Shown: positions 27,712-37,680, counted from the stretch's first letter. The stretch is 48,333 nt of DNA from Arthrobacter sp. AQ5-05 (GCF_003287975.1 NZ_QMKQ01000027.1:1-48333), one strand, 5' to 3'. Numbers and translations are program-made. Notes: generated by a model from the letters alone, not told the origin.

Positions 27712-28923
27712 GTGAGCACGAACAGTGAAGCAAAGACCCTGGTCATCATCCCGGCACGTGGAGGATCGAAGGGGATCAAGCTAAAAAACCTGCGCAGGAT
27801 CGGCGGCCAAACCTTGTTGGCACGGGCCATTGAATCCGCATTTGCCACGCCGTCAGTTCTCGACGTCGTGGTCAGCACGGATCACCCGGAGATCAAGGCC
27901 GAGGCCCTGGCCCACGGTGCGACAGTCATCGACCGCCCGGCAGATATCGCCGGTGATACCGCAAGCAGCGAATCGGTGTTGTTGCACGCCCTGGGCACCC
28001 TGGACGTACTCCCCCAAATCACCGTCTTCATCCAATGCACCTCGCCGGTCATCGACCCGGCGGACCTGCAGGGGGCCATCACCACGGTCGCCAGCGGAGC
28101 AGCGGACGTGAGCTTCGCGGTGGTCCCGGACCACGGGTTCCACTGGAGCTGCGACGAGACCGGCGCCGCCCATGCCAGCGGCCACGACGCCGCCCGGCGT
28201 CCGCGCCGGCAGGACCGCGAGCCGCGCTTCCGCGAAACCGGGGCGTTCTACGTCATGGACACCGCCGGGTTCCTGGAGGCGGAGCATCGCTTCTTCGGGT
28301 CCCTGGCCCTGGCCCGGGTCCCCGAGGAACACGGCATCGACATCGACACCGAGGCGGACCTGGAATTGGCCCGCTGGCGGCTTTCAGGGAACACGCCAGC
28401 CGCAGGGATCGACGTGGACGCACTGGTCACCGACTTCGACGGTGTCCACACCGAAGACACCGCCTACCTCAGCCAGGACGGCACCGAGGCGGTGCGGGTC
28501 TCCCGTTCCGACGGCATGGGCATCTCGCTGCTGAAGAAGGCAGGAATCCACCTGCTGATCCTTTCCACCGAAACCAACCCCGTGGTCACCGCCCGGGCCG
28601 CCAAGCTCGGCGTGGACGTCGCCCAAGCCGTGGCGGACAAGGCCACCGTGCTGAACCAATGGATCGCCGGGCACGGCCTGGACCCGGCACGCGTCGCCTA
28701 CCTGGGCAACGACGTGAACGACCTGGATGCCATGAGCCAGGTCGGCTGGCCGCTGACCGTGGCCGACGCTCGCGAATCGGTCCATGCAGCGGCCCGGCAC
28801 CGGCTTTCCACCAACGGCGGCCACGGCGCGGTCCGCGAAGCGGCCGACCTCATCCTGGCCGGCATCACCGTGGCTGCATCCGCCCCGGCATCAGGGCCAC
28901 TGGAACCATCCCTGGCCCACTAG
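27712..28923 (+). CDS. neuA: CMP-nonulosonic acid synthetase fused to KdsC-like HAD phosphatase
   Basis: A 403-residue fusion. Residues 8-225 are a NeuA-type cytidylyltransferase with IPARGGSKGIKLKN (13-26), STDHPEI and QCTSPVIDP. Residues 235-395 are a HAD phosphatase of the KdsC type with DFDGVHTED (241-249), LILSTE and GNDVNDLDAM. The cytidylyltransferase activates a nine-carbon sugar acid with CMP; the phosphatase would remove the 9-phosphate from the synthase product. This arrangement suggests a Kdn or phosphorylated route. The GTG at 27712 is preferred over a TTG two codons upstream. No good ribosome site is seen, but TAGCGT at 27698-27703 allows a leaderless start. It heads the polymer cluster. 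Confidence 0.85.
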   Translation: MSTNSEAKTLVIIPARGGSKGIKLKNLRRIGGQTLLARAIESAFATPSVLDVVVSTDHPEIKAEALAHGATVIDRPADIAGDTASSESVLLHALGTLDVLPQITVFIQCTSPVIDPADLQGAITTVASGAADVSFAVVPDHGFHWSCDETGAAHASGHDAARRPRRQDREPRFRETGAFYVMDTAGFLEAEHRFFGSLALARVPEEHGIDIDTEADLELARWRLSGNTPAAGIDVDALVTDFDGVHTEDTAYLSQDGTEAVRVSRSDGMGISLLKKAGIHLLILSTETNPVVTARAAKLGVDVAQAVADKATVLNQWIAGHGLDPARVAYLGNDVNDLDAMSQVGWPLTVADARESVHAAARHRLSTNGGHGAVREAADLILAGITVAASAPASGPLEPSLAH

Positions 28924-29010
28924 GCCCCCACAGTTTTCCACCAATCCTCACCGAGACCTTCACCCATTCAATCCCCGAACGGTCCGGCAACACATGAAAG
29001 GCATGTCCCC

Positions 29011-29904
29011 ATGACTATCACCACCACCGAAACCGCACCCGTAGCCATCGGCGAGCAGCTGCTGGGCACCGGCCAGCAGGTCTACGTCATCGGCGAGATC
29101 GGCATCAACCACAACGGCGACATGGAGATCGCCAAGCAGCTCATCGACGTCTCCGCCAAGGCCGGCGCCAACGCCGTGAAGTTCCAGAAGCGCACCCCGG
29201 AGATCTCCACCCCGATGGACATGCGCGACAAGATCCGCTCGACCCCGTGGGGCGACATGACCTACATGGACTACCGCTACCGCGTCGAATTCGATGCAGC
29301 CCAGTACAAGGAACTGATCCGTTACGCCGCCGCGCAGGGCCTGCACGCCTTCGCCTCCCCGTGGGACGTCCCCTCGGTCGAGTTCATGGAAGAGCAGGGC
29401 GCGGTGACCCACAAGGTCGCCTCCGCCTCGGTCACCGACATCGAGCTGCTGACGGCCCTGGCGCAGACCGGCAAGCCGATCATCCTCTCCACCGGCATGT
29501 CCACCATCGAGCAGATCGACAAGGCCGTGGAAACCCTCGGCACTTCCAACCTGGTCATCATGCACGCAACCTCCACCTACCCGCTGCCTCCCGAAGAAGC
29601 CAACCTGCGCATGATCACCACCCTGCAGGAGCGCTACCAGGTGCCCGTCGGCTACTCGGGCCACGAACGCGGCCTGCAGATCTCGTTGGCCGCCGTCGCC
29701 CTGGGCGCCGTCACCGTCGAACGCCACATCACCCTGGACCGCACCATGTGGGGGTCGGACCAGGCTTCCTCGCTGGAGCCCAAGGGCTTCGAGGCACTGA
29801 TCCGCGACATCCGCATCCTCGAATCCGCCATGGGCGACGGCGTCAAGCGCGTCTTCCCGGGCGAGCTGGCACCGCTGAGCCGCCTGCGCCGCGTCGACGC
29901 CTAA
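29011..29904 (+). CDS. neuB: NeuB-like nonulosonic acid (Kdn/Neu5Ac) 9-phosphate synthase
   Basis: A 297-residue synthase of the NeuB family, condensing phosphoenolpyruvate with a sugar. Motifs are IGEIGINHNGDM, NAVKFQKR, KVASASVTD, ILSTGMST and GYSGHERG, with metal-ligand histidines in place. Family members are usually about 340 residues with a C-terminal antifreeze-like SAF domain that completes the neighbouring active site. Here the protein ends after the barrel, so that domain is missing. Kdn-9-phosphate-type synthases may be this short. Start ATG at 29011; an ATG at 28994 is in another frame that stops at once. It is 87 bp after the neuA fusion, forming an operon. Confidence 0.88.
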   Translation: MTITTTETAPVAIGEQLLGTGQQVYVIGEIGINHNGDMEIAKQLIDVSAKAGANAVKFQKRTPEISTPMDMRDKIRSTPWGDMTYMDYRYRVEFDAAQYKELIRYAAAQGLHAFASPWDVPSVEFMEEQGAVTHKVASASVTDIELLTALAQTGKPIILSTGMSTIEQIDKAVETLGTSNLVIMHATSTYPLPPEEANLRMITTLQERYQVPVGYSGHERGLQISLAAVALGAVTVERHITLDRTMWGSDQASSLEPKGFEALIRDIRILESAMGDGVKRVFPGELAPLSRLRRVDA

Positions 29905-29933
29905 GCGGTCATCTTTTCCGCATGGTTTCAGGA

Positions 29934-29971
29934 CCGTGGGGGTGTCCGCCTTCCGGCGGGCACCCCCACGG
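29934..29971 (+). terminator. Strong hairpin between neuB and the glycosyltransferases
   Basis: Arms 29934-29950 and 29955-29971 match over about 16 bp around a 4-nt loop (CCGTGGGGGTG / CACCCCCACGG core). No T-run follows. It could weaken or end transcription of neuB ahead of the transferase genes. Confidence 0.6.
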
Positions 29972-30033
29972 CATGAGGCGGCCAAACGCCGCCAACCAGC
30001 TTTTCCAGACCTAAGGACCACCCCCAGATCCCC

Positions 30034-31059
30034 ATGCCTTCCACAGCCGCACGTCCCTCCGCCAAGGCCCGCATCCCCGGGCTCATCAGCGTCATCGTTC
30101 CGGCCATGAACCAGCAGGACTTCATTGGCGACACCCTGGCCTCGCTGGCACGCCAGCAGCTGGGCGCCCGGGAGCTCGAGGTCCTGGTCATCGATGATGC
30201 CTCCACCGACGCCACCGCTGCAATCGCCGGGGAATTCACCTCGAAGCTTCCGGGGCTGCGGATCATCACGCACCCGGCCAATCGCGGGGTCTCCGCGGCC
30301 CGCAACACCGGGCTTGCGCAGGCAACCGGGGAATTCATCTCCTTCCTGGACCCCGACGATTGGATGGCCCCGACACAGCTTGCCCTGCTGGCCGGCGGCC
30401 TGGAGGACCTGGGCGTGGACTTCGTGCGCTGCGACCACGTGCGGGTCACCGGCGGGAGCCGGGCCCTGTACCGCGCCCCGCAGGCCAACCGGAACATCGC
30501 CCTGGACCCGGCCGCGGACATCTCCCCCGTCGACAGCGCCACCATGATCGACTACCCGTACTCATGGGCCGGCATGTACCGCGCCCGACTGCTGGAAACC
30601 GCGGCCCCGCGGTTCAACGAGGCGCTGCGCACGGCCGAGGACCGGCCGTGGTTCTGGCAACTGGCATTGCGCGCCGAAAGCTACGCGGTGCTCAACGCCC
30701 CGGGGATCTTCTACCGCCGCGGGCTTCCCGGCTCCCTCACCCAGGTCTTCGACGACCGGCAGCTCGACTTCCTGGCCGCCTTCGGTGACATCTTCGAGTT
30801 GGTGCTGGGAGACCCGGCCCACCTGGTGCACGCCCCGAAGGCGCTGCGGCAATTCCTTGCCGTGTCCTGCCACCACCTCGGCCGTGCCTCCGCCTGGCCG
30901 CCGTCGCTGCGCCAGGCCCTGCGCGCGGGCATCGCCGCGAGGCTTTCGGCACTGCCGGCGGAGCTGCTGCACGACGGGCTGGCCCAACTCGACGCCAAGC
31001 GCCGCAAGGCACTGTCCCCGCTCACCCCCGCGGCCAACACCAGGCAGGCAAGCTCATGA
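30034..31059 (+). CDS. Glycosyltransferase family 2
   Basis: A 341-residue GT-A transferase. The N-terminal nucleotide-sugar fold shows ISVIVPAMNQQDFI, LVIDDASTDAT, NRGVSAARNTGL and the metal DxD region FLDPDDWMA. The acceptor domain includes TAEDRPWFWQLALRA. It presumably adds a sugar to the growing polymer at the membrane. Its stop overlaps the start of the polysialyltransferase-like gene (ATGA), so at least the next four genes are coupled. Donor unknown. Confidence 0.82.
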   Translation: MPSTAARPSAKARIPGLISVIVPAMNQQDFIGDTLASLARQQLGARELEVLVIDDASTDATAAIAGEFTSKLPGLRIITHPANRGVSAARNTGLAQATGEFISFLDPDDWMAPTQLALLAGGLEDLGVDFVRCDHVRVTGGSRALYRAPQANRNIALDPAADISPVDSATMIDYPYSWAGMYRARLLETAAPRFNEALRTAEDRPWFWQLALRAESYAVLNAPGIFYRRGLPGSLTQVFDDRQLDFLAAFGDIFELVLGDPAHLVHAPKALRQFLAVSCHHLGRASAWPPSLRQALRAGIAARLSALPAELLHDGLAQLDAKRRKALSPLTPAANTRQASS

Positions 31060-32411
31060 TCCAACTCGTCCAGGCATCCACCTACTTCCAACTCGTCTCG
31101 CTGGCCGCCATGATCGACGCCGGGCTGCTGCCGGCCGCCAAGCGCCGAATCCTGGTGCTGGCCAACGGCAGCCAGCTGCCCGAAATCACCACGCCACTGC
31201 GGCAGAACCCGGGCTTCGAGCTCCTGGCCGCGCGCTTTGACGACGTGGTGGACCTGGGCGAACTGCTGTGGCCGCGCCGCCCCGGGCAATTCAATCCCCG
31301 GAACGAGGAGCTGCCGCTCTTCGAGAAGCTGCTGCGCCACCGCTGGGACCTTGGTCGGGGCCCGGTGTCGCTGGTGCTTGAATCCATCCAGGTGAATCCG
31401 GCCCAGGCGCTGGCGAGGATCTTCTTCGACGCGCCGATCTCTGTGCACTCCGACGGACTGATGTCCTACGGCCCCACGCGCAACAAGCTGCCGGTGGCGA
31501 TGCTCCAGCGCCTGCGCGAAACCATCCACATCGACCTGGTCCCGGGCCTGGAGCCCATGCTGCTGCTCGAAACCCCGGTGCAACGCAAGGTGCTCGGGCT
31601 CGAGGCGCTGGCGGCGGTCTTCACCGAACTGGCGGCCGCAGTCGAGCCGGCCGGCCTCGCCCTGCCCAGGGACGCCGCCCTGGTGGTGGGCCAGTACCTG
31701 GGGTCGTTGGGGATCCTCGATACGGCCGCGGAACTCGAGCTGCACCACCGGATGCTGCTGGCCGCCCGCGATGCCGGGGCCTCGTCGGTGGTGTTCAAGG
31801 CGCACCCCAGCGCGGGGCCCACCGCCGCGCTGCAGCTGCGGGCCCGCGCCGAATCCCTGGGCCTGGGCTTCGAGATCCTGGACACCGACCTGCTGGCCGA
31901 AACCGTCATCACGCTCATGAAGCCGCTGGTGGTGGTCTCCTGCTTCTCCACAGCCCTGCTCAGCGCCAGGTACATGCTTGGCACCCCGGTGATCGCCGTG
32001 GGCACCGCGGAGCTGCTGCAGGAGCTGAGCCCTTACCAGAACTCCAACCGCATCCCCGTCTCGATCGTCGACGCCCTGCTCGTGGCCGGGCTCGACGCCC
32101 CGGCGGACGCCGAGGGAAACGATGAGCTCACCGCGCTGCTGGGAGCCGTCGCCTACTGCATGCAATACGAGAACCTGCCCGGGCTGCGCGAAGGCGCCGC
32201 CGAGTTCCTGGAGGCGAACTACTCGCGCTTCGGCGCCCACTTCAAGCGCCGCCGGCTGGCCGCACTGGATCTTCCGCCGCATTGGGCGCACCCGCGCCGC
32301 CGCCGCCACTGGGGCAGCCGGCTGCAGCGCCGCGCGCTGCGCGTCGGGACCCGCTCGCTGCAGCGCCTGGCACGCACGCTGCAGGAGGGGGCCTCCCGTG
32401 CATCCCGCTGA
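31056..32411 (+). CDS. Polysialyltransferase-like glycosyltransferase
   Basis: A 451-residue protein like the POLYST family, which polymerises sialic acid. Seen are the N-terminal MIQLVQASTYFQLVSLAAM, the HP motif VVFKAHPSAGPT, and SCFSTALLSARYMLGTPVI, matching the CMP-sugar-binding HP and ST-type motifs of bacterial sialyltransferases. A basic C-terminal tail follows (HPRRRRHWGSRLQRRALR). It overlaps the genes on both sides (4 bp and 14 bp). With the nonulosonic-acid genes upstream, it would extend the polymer from a CMP-activated sugar. The exact acceptor cannot be told. Confidence 0.78.
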   Translation: MIQLVQASTYFQLVSLAAMIDAGLLPAAKRRILVLANGSQLPEITTPLRQNPGFELLAARFDDVVDLGELLWPRRPGQFNPRNEELPLFEKLLRHRWDLGRGPVSLVLESIQVNPAQALARIFFDAPISVHSDGLMSYGPTRNKLPVAMLQRLRETIHIDLVPGLEPMLLLETPVQRKVLGLEALAAVFTELAAAVEPAGLALPRDAALVVGQYLGSLGILDTAAELELHHRMLLAARDAGASSVVFKAHPSAGPTAALQLRARAESLGLGFEILDTDLLAETVITLMKPLVVVSCFSTALLSARYMLGTPVIAVGTAELLQELSPYQNSNRIPVSIVDALLVAGLDAPADAEGNDELTALLGAVAYCMQYENLPGLREGAAEFLEANYSRFGAHFKRRRLAALDLPPHWAHPRRRRHWGSRLQRRALRVGTRSLQRLARTLQEGASRASR

Positions 32412-33426
32412 GTACCGGGCTGATTCCGGCGTGGCCCGACCCCGCTTCGGCCACGCCGAGGTCTGGGTCGAGTCCCCGCTGCAGCTGCTCTCCGCCATCG
32501 AGGCGCACGGCGCCGGGCTGCTGGGCACTTCCAGCCGCATCCACCCGCGCGGGGGCACCACGACGCTGGATGCCACGCTGGCCACGCTGATGGCCCGGGC
32601 ACCGGCGGGCGTGGAGTTCGCGCCCCCCACCCAGGTGCCCCCGGCCCCGGGATCGGCCGGCGCGCGGCGCTGGGTGACCGGGGACGCCTACTCGGGCCGG
32701 GTCCAGCGCGCACTGCTGGGCCACATCGCGGTGCAGGAAATCGTGGTCATCGACGACGGGCTGGCCACGCTCGGGCTCATCCGGGCGCTGGTGGCGAGCG
32801 AACCGACGGCTCTGGTGCGCCCGCGCTCCAATCCCAACCCGGCGCGCCGCGCGCTGGGGATAGCCAGCTGGTACCGGCTGCGCGCCCTGGCCCGGGCCTC
32901 TCGGCTGCTGGTCTTCACGGCCCTGCCGGTGGAGCCGGGGGTGGCACGCAGGTTCCGCGAGCTTGGTGGGCACCTGGAATCGCACCGTTTCGAGTGGCTG
33001 AACACCCAGCCGGTGGCCGAGCGGATCGCCGAACCCACAGTGGTGGTCGGCTCCGCGATGGCCGCCGACGGGCTGATCCACCCGGACCCGTACTTCCGCT
33101 GGCTGCATTCGCTGACCCTCGACGGGCCGGTCGCCTACTTCCCGCACCGCCGCGAATCCCCCCAATTCCTGGGTCTGCTGGCCGCGCACCAGAAGATCGC
33201 GGTGCGCGAGCACACCATCCCGATCGAGATGCGCCTGCGCGCCCTGCGCCGCGGCCAGGTGGTCCGTGCCCTGCCCTCCACCGCGTTGCCCTCGTTGCGG
33301 CTGTTGCTGGGCGGATCGGGCGTGCGGATCATCGGCAAGCAGGTTCCCGGCGCCTGGTGGACCCCCGCCGCCACGGAAGAACTTCGTTCCCACCTGTCCT
33401 CGTCCCTGGAGCTGCTGCCCACATGA
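32398..33426 (+). CDS. Putative sialyltransferase-like protein
   Basis: A 342-residue protein. The GTG at 32398 has AGGAGGGG about 9 nt ahead and overlaps the previous gene by 14 bp; the longer open frame above is a shadow. WVESPLQLLSAIEAHG resembles the start of GT52- or GT-B-type sialyltransferases. VVIDDGLATLG, VAYFPHRRESPQ and IPIEMRLRAL followed by ALPSTALPSLRLLL parallel their donor-binding elements. The similarity is my reading of motifs and needs a profile search. It ends with an ATGA overlap into the next gene. Confidence 0.6.
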   Translation: MHPAEYRADSGVARPRFGHAEVWVESPLQLLSAIEAHGAGLLGTSSRIHPRGGTTTLDATLATLMARAPAGVEFAPPTQVPPAPGSAGARRWVTGDAYSGRVQRALLGHIAVQEIVVIDDGLATLGLIRALVASEPTALVRPRSNPNPARRALGIASWYRLRALARASRLLVFTALPVEPGVARRFRELGGHLESHRFEWLNTQPVAERIAEPTVVVGSAMAADGLIHPDPYFRWLHSLTLDGPVAYFPHRRESPQFLGLLAAHQKIAVREHTIPIEMRLRALRRGQVVRALPSTALPSLRLLLGGSGVRIIGKQVPGAWWTPAATEELRSHLSSSLELLPT

Positions 33427-34655
33427 ACACACCCGTTGCCAGGCCCAGCATTGTTGCGGTGGCCGACTCGGATTCCTACCTCAAGCTCGCCTGCACCACG
33501 CTCGATGCCCTGGGCCCGGAATGGGACCGCCGCGTGGTGCTGGTGCGCACTCCCATCGCGCCGACGCCCGACCAGGTCGCCGCCGCCACCTCGGGCACCT
33601 GCTTCCAGGACGTGCAGATCCCGGTGCTGCCGCGCGCCGCCTTGGACTACCGCTCGCTGGATGCGCACATCATCTTTGCCGCGGCCACCGGACCGGTGGT
33701 CAGCGAGCTTTTCACCAAGCTCCTGCGCTCGAGGGCCAACGCGATGCGCCCCTCCGCACTGATTTCGGCGTTGCCCGGAGTCGCCTACCCGGCCACCGCC
33801 AAGGGATGGGCCTATCGGCGCAGCGGAGATGCGTTCATCGTGCATTCCCATGCCGAGGCCCGCGAATTCCTGCAACTGGCGGAGGCGGAATCCGGGCACC
33901 GCCCCGACGTCCTGGTCTCCAAGCTGCCGTTCCTGAAGACCGCGGGGTTCCCGCAGCCGGCACCATTCGCCATCGACACCGTGGTGTTCGCGGCCCAGGC
34001 CAAGGTCCCGGTGCAGCGTGCCGAGCGCCAGGAGATCCTGCTGGCCCTGGAGAAGGTGGCGAGGCTGAACCCGGCGGTTCGGGTCCTGGTCAAGCTCCGT
34101 GCCCGGGCCGGGGAGCCCCAGACCCACCTCGAGGCCCATCCCTACGACAGCTTGTGGGAGGAACTGGTCGCCGCGGGGAAGATCGGGAACGGGCATGTGG
34201 AGTTCGTGACCGGCCCCATGGAGAAATCGCTGGCTCCAGGTTCCGCGTTGCTGACGGTTTCCTCCACAGCGGCCCTGGAGGCGGTGGACCGCGGGCTGCC
34301 GGTGTTGGTGCTGACCGACTTCGGGCTCAATGATGCGATGCTCAACTCGGTTTTCCGTGGTTCGGGCCTGCTCGGAACCCTAGATGACGCGGCTTCGTTG
34401 CACTTTTCTTTTCCGAATCGTGCGTGGTTGCGCGAGAACTACTTCCACCGTCGCGGCCCGGAGTTCGCCTCGGCCATGGCCCATTACGCGCAGCGCGCCA
34501 TGAATCAGACATTGACCACGTCAGATGCGCAATTGGCAATGGTGAAGGAGGTTGCCTTCCGGCAGCGGGTCCGCACCACCTTGCCGCGTCCGGCATTGGC
34601 AATGCTGTTGCGGATCCGGCGTTGCTGGCTGAGCGAACGGGGCTCCCGGACCTGA
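33423..34655 (+). CDS. Putative glycosyltransferase, DUF6716-like
   Basis: A 410-residue protein of GT-B-like layout. The N-terminal half has VAVADSDSYLKLACTTLDALG, LISALPGVAYPATAKGWAYR and FIVHSHAEAREF; the C-terminal half has a donor-like LLTVSSTAALEAVDRGLPVLVL. I believe related actinobacterial proteins are named DUF6716 putative glycosyltransferase. The start ATG at 33423 overlaps the previous stop. It is the last gene of the polymer cluster. No exporter (ABC-2 or Wzx type) follows, so export must rely on genes elsewhere. Confidence 0.65.
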   Translation: MNTPVARPSIVAVADSDSYLKLACTTLDALGPEWDRRVVLVRTPIAPTPDQVAAATSGTCFQDVQIPVLPRAALDYRSLDAHIIFAAATGPVVSELFTKLLRSRANAMRPSALISALPGVAYPATAKGWAYRRSGDAFIVHSHAEAREFLQLAEAESGHRPDVLVSKLPFLKTAGFPQPAPFAIDTVVFAAQAKVPVQRAERQEILLALEKVARLNPAVRVLVKLRARAGEPQTHLEAHPYDSLWEELVAAGKIGNGHVEFVTGPMEKSLAPGSALLTVSSTAALEAVDRGLPVLVLTDFGLNDAMLNSVFRGSGLLGTLDDAASLHFSFPNRAWLRENYFHRRGPEFASAMAHYAQRAMNQTLTTSDAQLAMVKEVAFRQRVRTTLPRPALAMLLRIRRCWLSERGSRT

Positions 34656-34785
34656 TCGGGGCCCGCCCTCACCCTCGCGGGACACCCCTGGGGAATAACC
34701 GGCACGGCTTCTCACTTAGCATTGAAAGTGTGCCGGGCGGCGGGTCTTCCCCTGCTTGGAAGTTTTTGATTTTGAGGAGACAAAG

Positions 34786-35871
34786 GTGTCGGAAAATCCG
34801 ATTCGGGTTGCAATCGTTGGCGTGGGCAACTGTGCCACGTCGTTGGTCCAGGGTGTCCAGTACTACCGTGACGCGGACCCGCAGGCCACCGTTCCCGGAC
34901 TGATGCATGTCCAGTTTGGCAAATACCACGTCAACGACGTGCAATTCGTTGCGGCCTTCGATGTGGATGAGAAGAAGGTCGGACTGGATCTGGCCGACGC
35001 CATCCTCGCTTCCGAGAACAACACCATCAAGATCGCCGATGTTGCCACCACGGGCATCACCGTGCAGCGCGGCCACACCCTTGACGGCCTGGGCAAGTAC
35101 TACCGCGAGACCATCACCGAATCCTCCGCCGAGCCGGTGGACGTGGTTGCGGCCTTGAAGGACGCCAAGGTCGACGTGCTGGTTTGCTACCTGCCTGTCG
35201 GATCCGACGCAGCGGCCAAGTTCTACGCCCAGGCATGCATCGACGCCGGCGTGGGTTTCGTCAACGCCCTGCCGGTGTTCATTGCCGGAACCAAGGAGTG
35301 GGCCGACAAATTCACCGCTGCAGGTGTCCCGATCGTGGGCGACGACATCAAGTCCCAGATCGGCGCCACCATCACCCACCGGGTGATGGCCAAGCTGTTC
35401 GAGGACCGCGGCGTGGTCCTGGACCGCACCTACCAGCTGAACGTCGGCGGCAACATGGACTTCAAGAACATGCTTGAGCGCGACCGCCTGGAATCCAAGA
35501 AGATCTCCAAGACCCAGGCCGTCACCTCCAACACCTCGGCCAAGCTGGAAGCGGACGACGTGCACATCGGCCCGTCCGACTACGTCGCCTGGCTCGATGA
35601 CCGCAAGTGGGCCTTCGTCCGCCTTGAGGGCCGCAACTTCGGCGACGCCCCGGTGTCCCTGGAGTACAAGCTCGAGGTGTGGGATTCCCCGAACTCCGCC
35701 GGTGTCATCATCGACGCCGTGCGTGCCGCCAAGATCGCCCTGGACCGTGGCATCGGCGGACCGCTGGTCTCGGCGTCGTCCTACTTCATGAAGTCCCCGC
35801 CGGAGCAGTTCAACGACGACATCGCCAAGGAAAAGGTCGAGGCCTTCATCCGCGGCGACATCGAACGCTAG
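34786..35871 (+). CDS. ino1: myo-Inositol-3-phosphate synthase
   Basis: A 361-residue NAD-dependent enzyme that turns glucose 6-phosphate into L-myo-inositol 1-phosphate, the first step to phosphatidylinositol and mycothiol in actinobacteria. Seen are the dinucleotide motif [50 protein letters not shown] and the late [13 protein letters not shown]. The GTG at 34786 has GAGGAG 6 nt ahead. The length is that of the short actinobacterial enzyme. It is monocistronic, with a terminator after it. Confidence 0.95.
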   Translation: MSENPIRVAIVGVGNCATSLVQGVQYYRDADPQATVPGLMHVQFGKYHVNDVQFVAAFDVDEKKVGLDLADAILASENNTIKIADVATTGITVQRGHTLDGLGKYYRETITESSAEPVDVVAALKDAKVDVLVCYLPVGSDAAAKFYAQACIDAGVGFVNALPVFIAGTKEWADKFTAAGVPIVGDDIKSQIGATITHRVMAKLFEDRGVVLDRTYQLNVGGNMDFKNMLERDRLESKKISKTQAVTSNTSAKLEADDVHIGPSDYVAWLDDRKWAFVRLEGRNFGDAPVSLEYKLEVWDSPNSAGVIIDAVRAAKIALDRGIGGPLVSASSYFMKSPPEQFNDDIAKEKVEAFIRGDIER

Positions 35872-35901
35872 GCACTTCACGCCCCGCGCTCCCGGGGGCC
35901 A

Positions 35902-35939
35902 AATGCCGAAGCCACCACGTAGGTGGTGGCTTTGGCATT
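35902..35939. terminator. Bidirectional terminator between ino1 and fhs
   Basis: AATGCC-GAA-GCCACCAC pairs with GTGGTGGC-TTT-GGCATT around a 4-nt loop. Because the two genes converge, it can serve both. Confidence 0.8.
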
Positions 35940-35994
35940 CAAGCTCGTTCTTGCCGGTTTCAAGACACGTCGCAGTTCCTGCGCTGCCGTCGCC

Positions 35995-37680
35995 CTATGA
36001 CAGGCCCACTGCGTTTCCGTTTTCGTCGACGTCCATGCGCATGGCGGCCGGGATTTTTGGAAGGCCCGGCATGGTCATGATCGTGCCGGTGATTGCAACG
36101 ATGAAGCCGGCACCGGTCTTGGGGATGAGATCCCTGACCTGCAGCGTGAATCCCTCGGGGGCTCCCAGGAGCTTGGGGTCGTCGGAGAACGAGTATTGGG
36201 TCTTGGCCATGCACACCGGAAGGTTGTCCCACCCGTTGGCGTGGATTTGTTCAAGCATCCGCATGGCCCCGGCCGAGTACTCGACTCCGTCTCCTCCGTA
36301 GATCTCGCGGACCACTGTCAGGATTTTTTCCTCGACGGGCCGATCCAATTCGTAGAGCGGGGCAAAGTTGCTCGGTGCCGCGATGGCGCGCAGGACGGCG
36401 GCGGCCAGGTCCTCGGCCCCCGCACCGCCCTGGCCCCATACATCGGCCACGGCGCATTCGATGCCGTTCGCGGCGGCCCAATCGGTGACAACCGCGAGTT
36501 CGTCGTCGGTGTCGGTGACGAACTTGTTCAGGCCGATGACCGGTTGGATCCCGAACTTCTTGATGTTTGAGGCGTGCCGGGCGAGGTTTGCCATGCCCAG
36601 GCGCACGGCCTCGACGTTTTCTTCCTTGAGACCGTCCTTTGCCACTCCCCCGTGCATCTTCAGTGCCCGGATGGTGGCCACCAGGACGACCGCGTTGGGG
36701 TCGCAACCCGCATATCGGGCCTTGATGTCCATGAACTTTTCGGCGCCAAGGTCTGCGCCGAAGCCGGCCTCGGTGACTACGATGTCGGCCAGCGAGCGTG
36801 CGGTGTTGGTGGCTATTACGGAGTTGCAGCCGTGGGCGATGTTGGCGAACGGACCTCCGTGGATGAAAGCGGGTGTGCCGGCCATGGTCTGGACAAGGTT
36901 GGGCTTGATCGCGTCCTTGAGCAGCATGGCCATGGCTCCGGCTGCGCCGAGGTCATCGACCGTGACCGGGGCCTTGCCATAGGTGTAGCCGATGGTCATG
37001 CGTCCGAGGCGGTCGCGCAGATCCTCGAGGCCGTTGGCCAGGCAGAAGACCGCCATAACCTCCGAGGCCACGGTGATCTCGAATCCCGTTTCGCGCGGGA
37101 CGCCCTCGGTGGGGCCGCCAAGGCCGATGACGATGTTGCGCAGGGCGCGGTCGTTCATGTCCAGGACGCGCTTGAACGTGATGCGTCGCGGGTCAATGCC
37201 CAATGCATTGCCTTGGTGCAGGTGGTTGTCGAGCAACGCCATCAACAGGTTGTTGGCGCTGGTGATGGCGTGGAAGTCCCCAGTGAAATGCATGTTGATT
37301 TCATCCATGGGCAGGACCTGCGAATAGCCTCCGCCGGTGGCTCCGCCCTTCATGCCGAAGATCGGACCCAGGGACGGTTCGCGCAGGGCAATCATGGTCT
37401 TGGTTCCGGTGGCGGCCAGCGCATCCCCCAGGCCCACCACCATGGTGGATTTCCCTTCACCGGCAGGGGTCGGGGAAATGCCGCTGACCAAGACCACTTT
37501 TCCTGGCTTGACGCCGCGTGCCGTCAAGAGTGCCGGATCGACCTTTGCCTTGTACCGACCGTAGGCCTCGAGAGCGTCCTCCGGGATCCCCGCGGTCGCG
37601 GCGATCTCGGAAATGGGCTTGAGCACGGCCCGTGAGGCAATCGCTAGATCACTCATGTCGGTTTCTGGCGTCGCTGTCAT
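35995..37680 (-). CDS. fhs: Formate-tetrahydrofolate ligase
   Basis: A 561-residue ATP-dependent enzyme that makes 10-formyl-THF from formate. The P-loop-like [10 protein letters not shown] (70-79) is the family signature, with [22 protein letters not shown] and [11 protein letters not shown] following. The C-terminal region ([17 protein letters not shown]) is typical. Length is normal. The start has AGGGGAC ahead. It stands alone in one-carbon metabolism here, and no ZTP riboswitch motif was seen in its leader. Confidence 0.95.
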   Translation of the reverse strand: MTATPETDMSDLAIASRAVLKPISEIAATAGIPEDALEAYGRYKAKVDPALLTARGVKPGKVVLVSGISPTPAGEGKSTMVVGLGDALAATGTKTMIALREPSLGPIFGMKGGATGGGYSQVLPMDEINMHFTGDFHAITSANNLLMALLDNHLHQGNALGIDPRRITFKRVLDMNDRALRNIVIGLGGPTEGVPRETGFEITVASEVMAVFCLANGLEDLRDRLGRMTIGYTYGKAPVTVDDLGAAGAMAMLLKDAIKPNLVQTMAGTPAFIHGGPFANIAHGCNSVIATNTARSLADIVVTEAGFGADLGAEKFMDIKARYAGCDPNAVVLVATIRALKMHGGVAKDGLKEENVEAVRLGMANLARHASNIKKFGIQPVIGLNKFVTDTDDELAVVTDWAAANGIECAVADVWGQGGAGAEDLAAAVLRAIAAPSNFAPLYELDRPVEEKILTVVREIYGGDGVEYSAGAMRMLEQIHANGWDNLPVCMAKTQYSFSDDPKLLGAPEGFTLQVRDLIPKTGAGFIVAITGTIMTMPGLPKIPAAMRMDVDENGNAVGLS

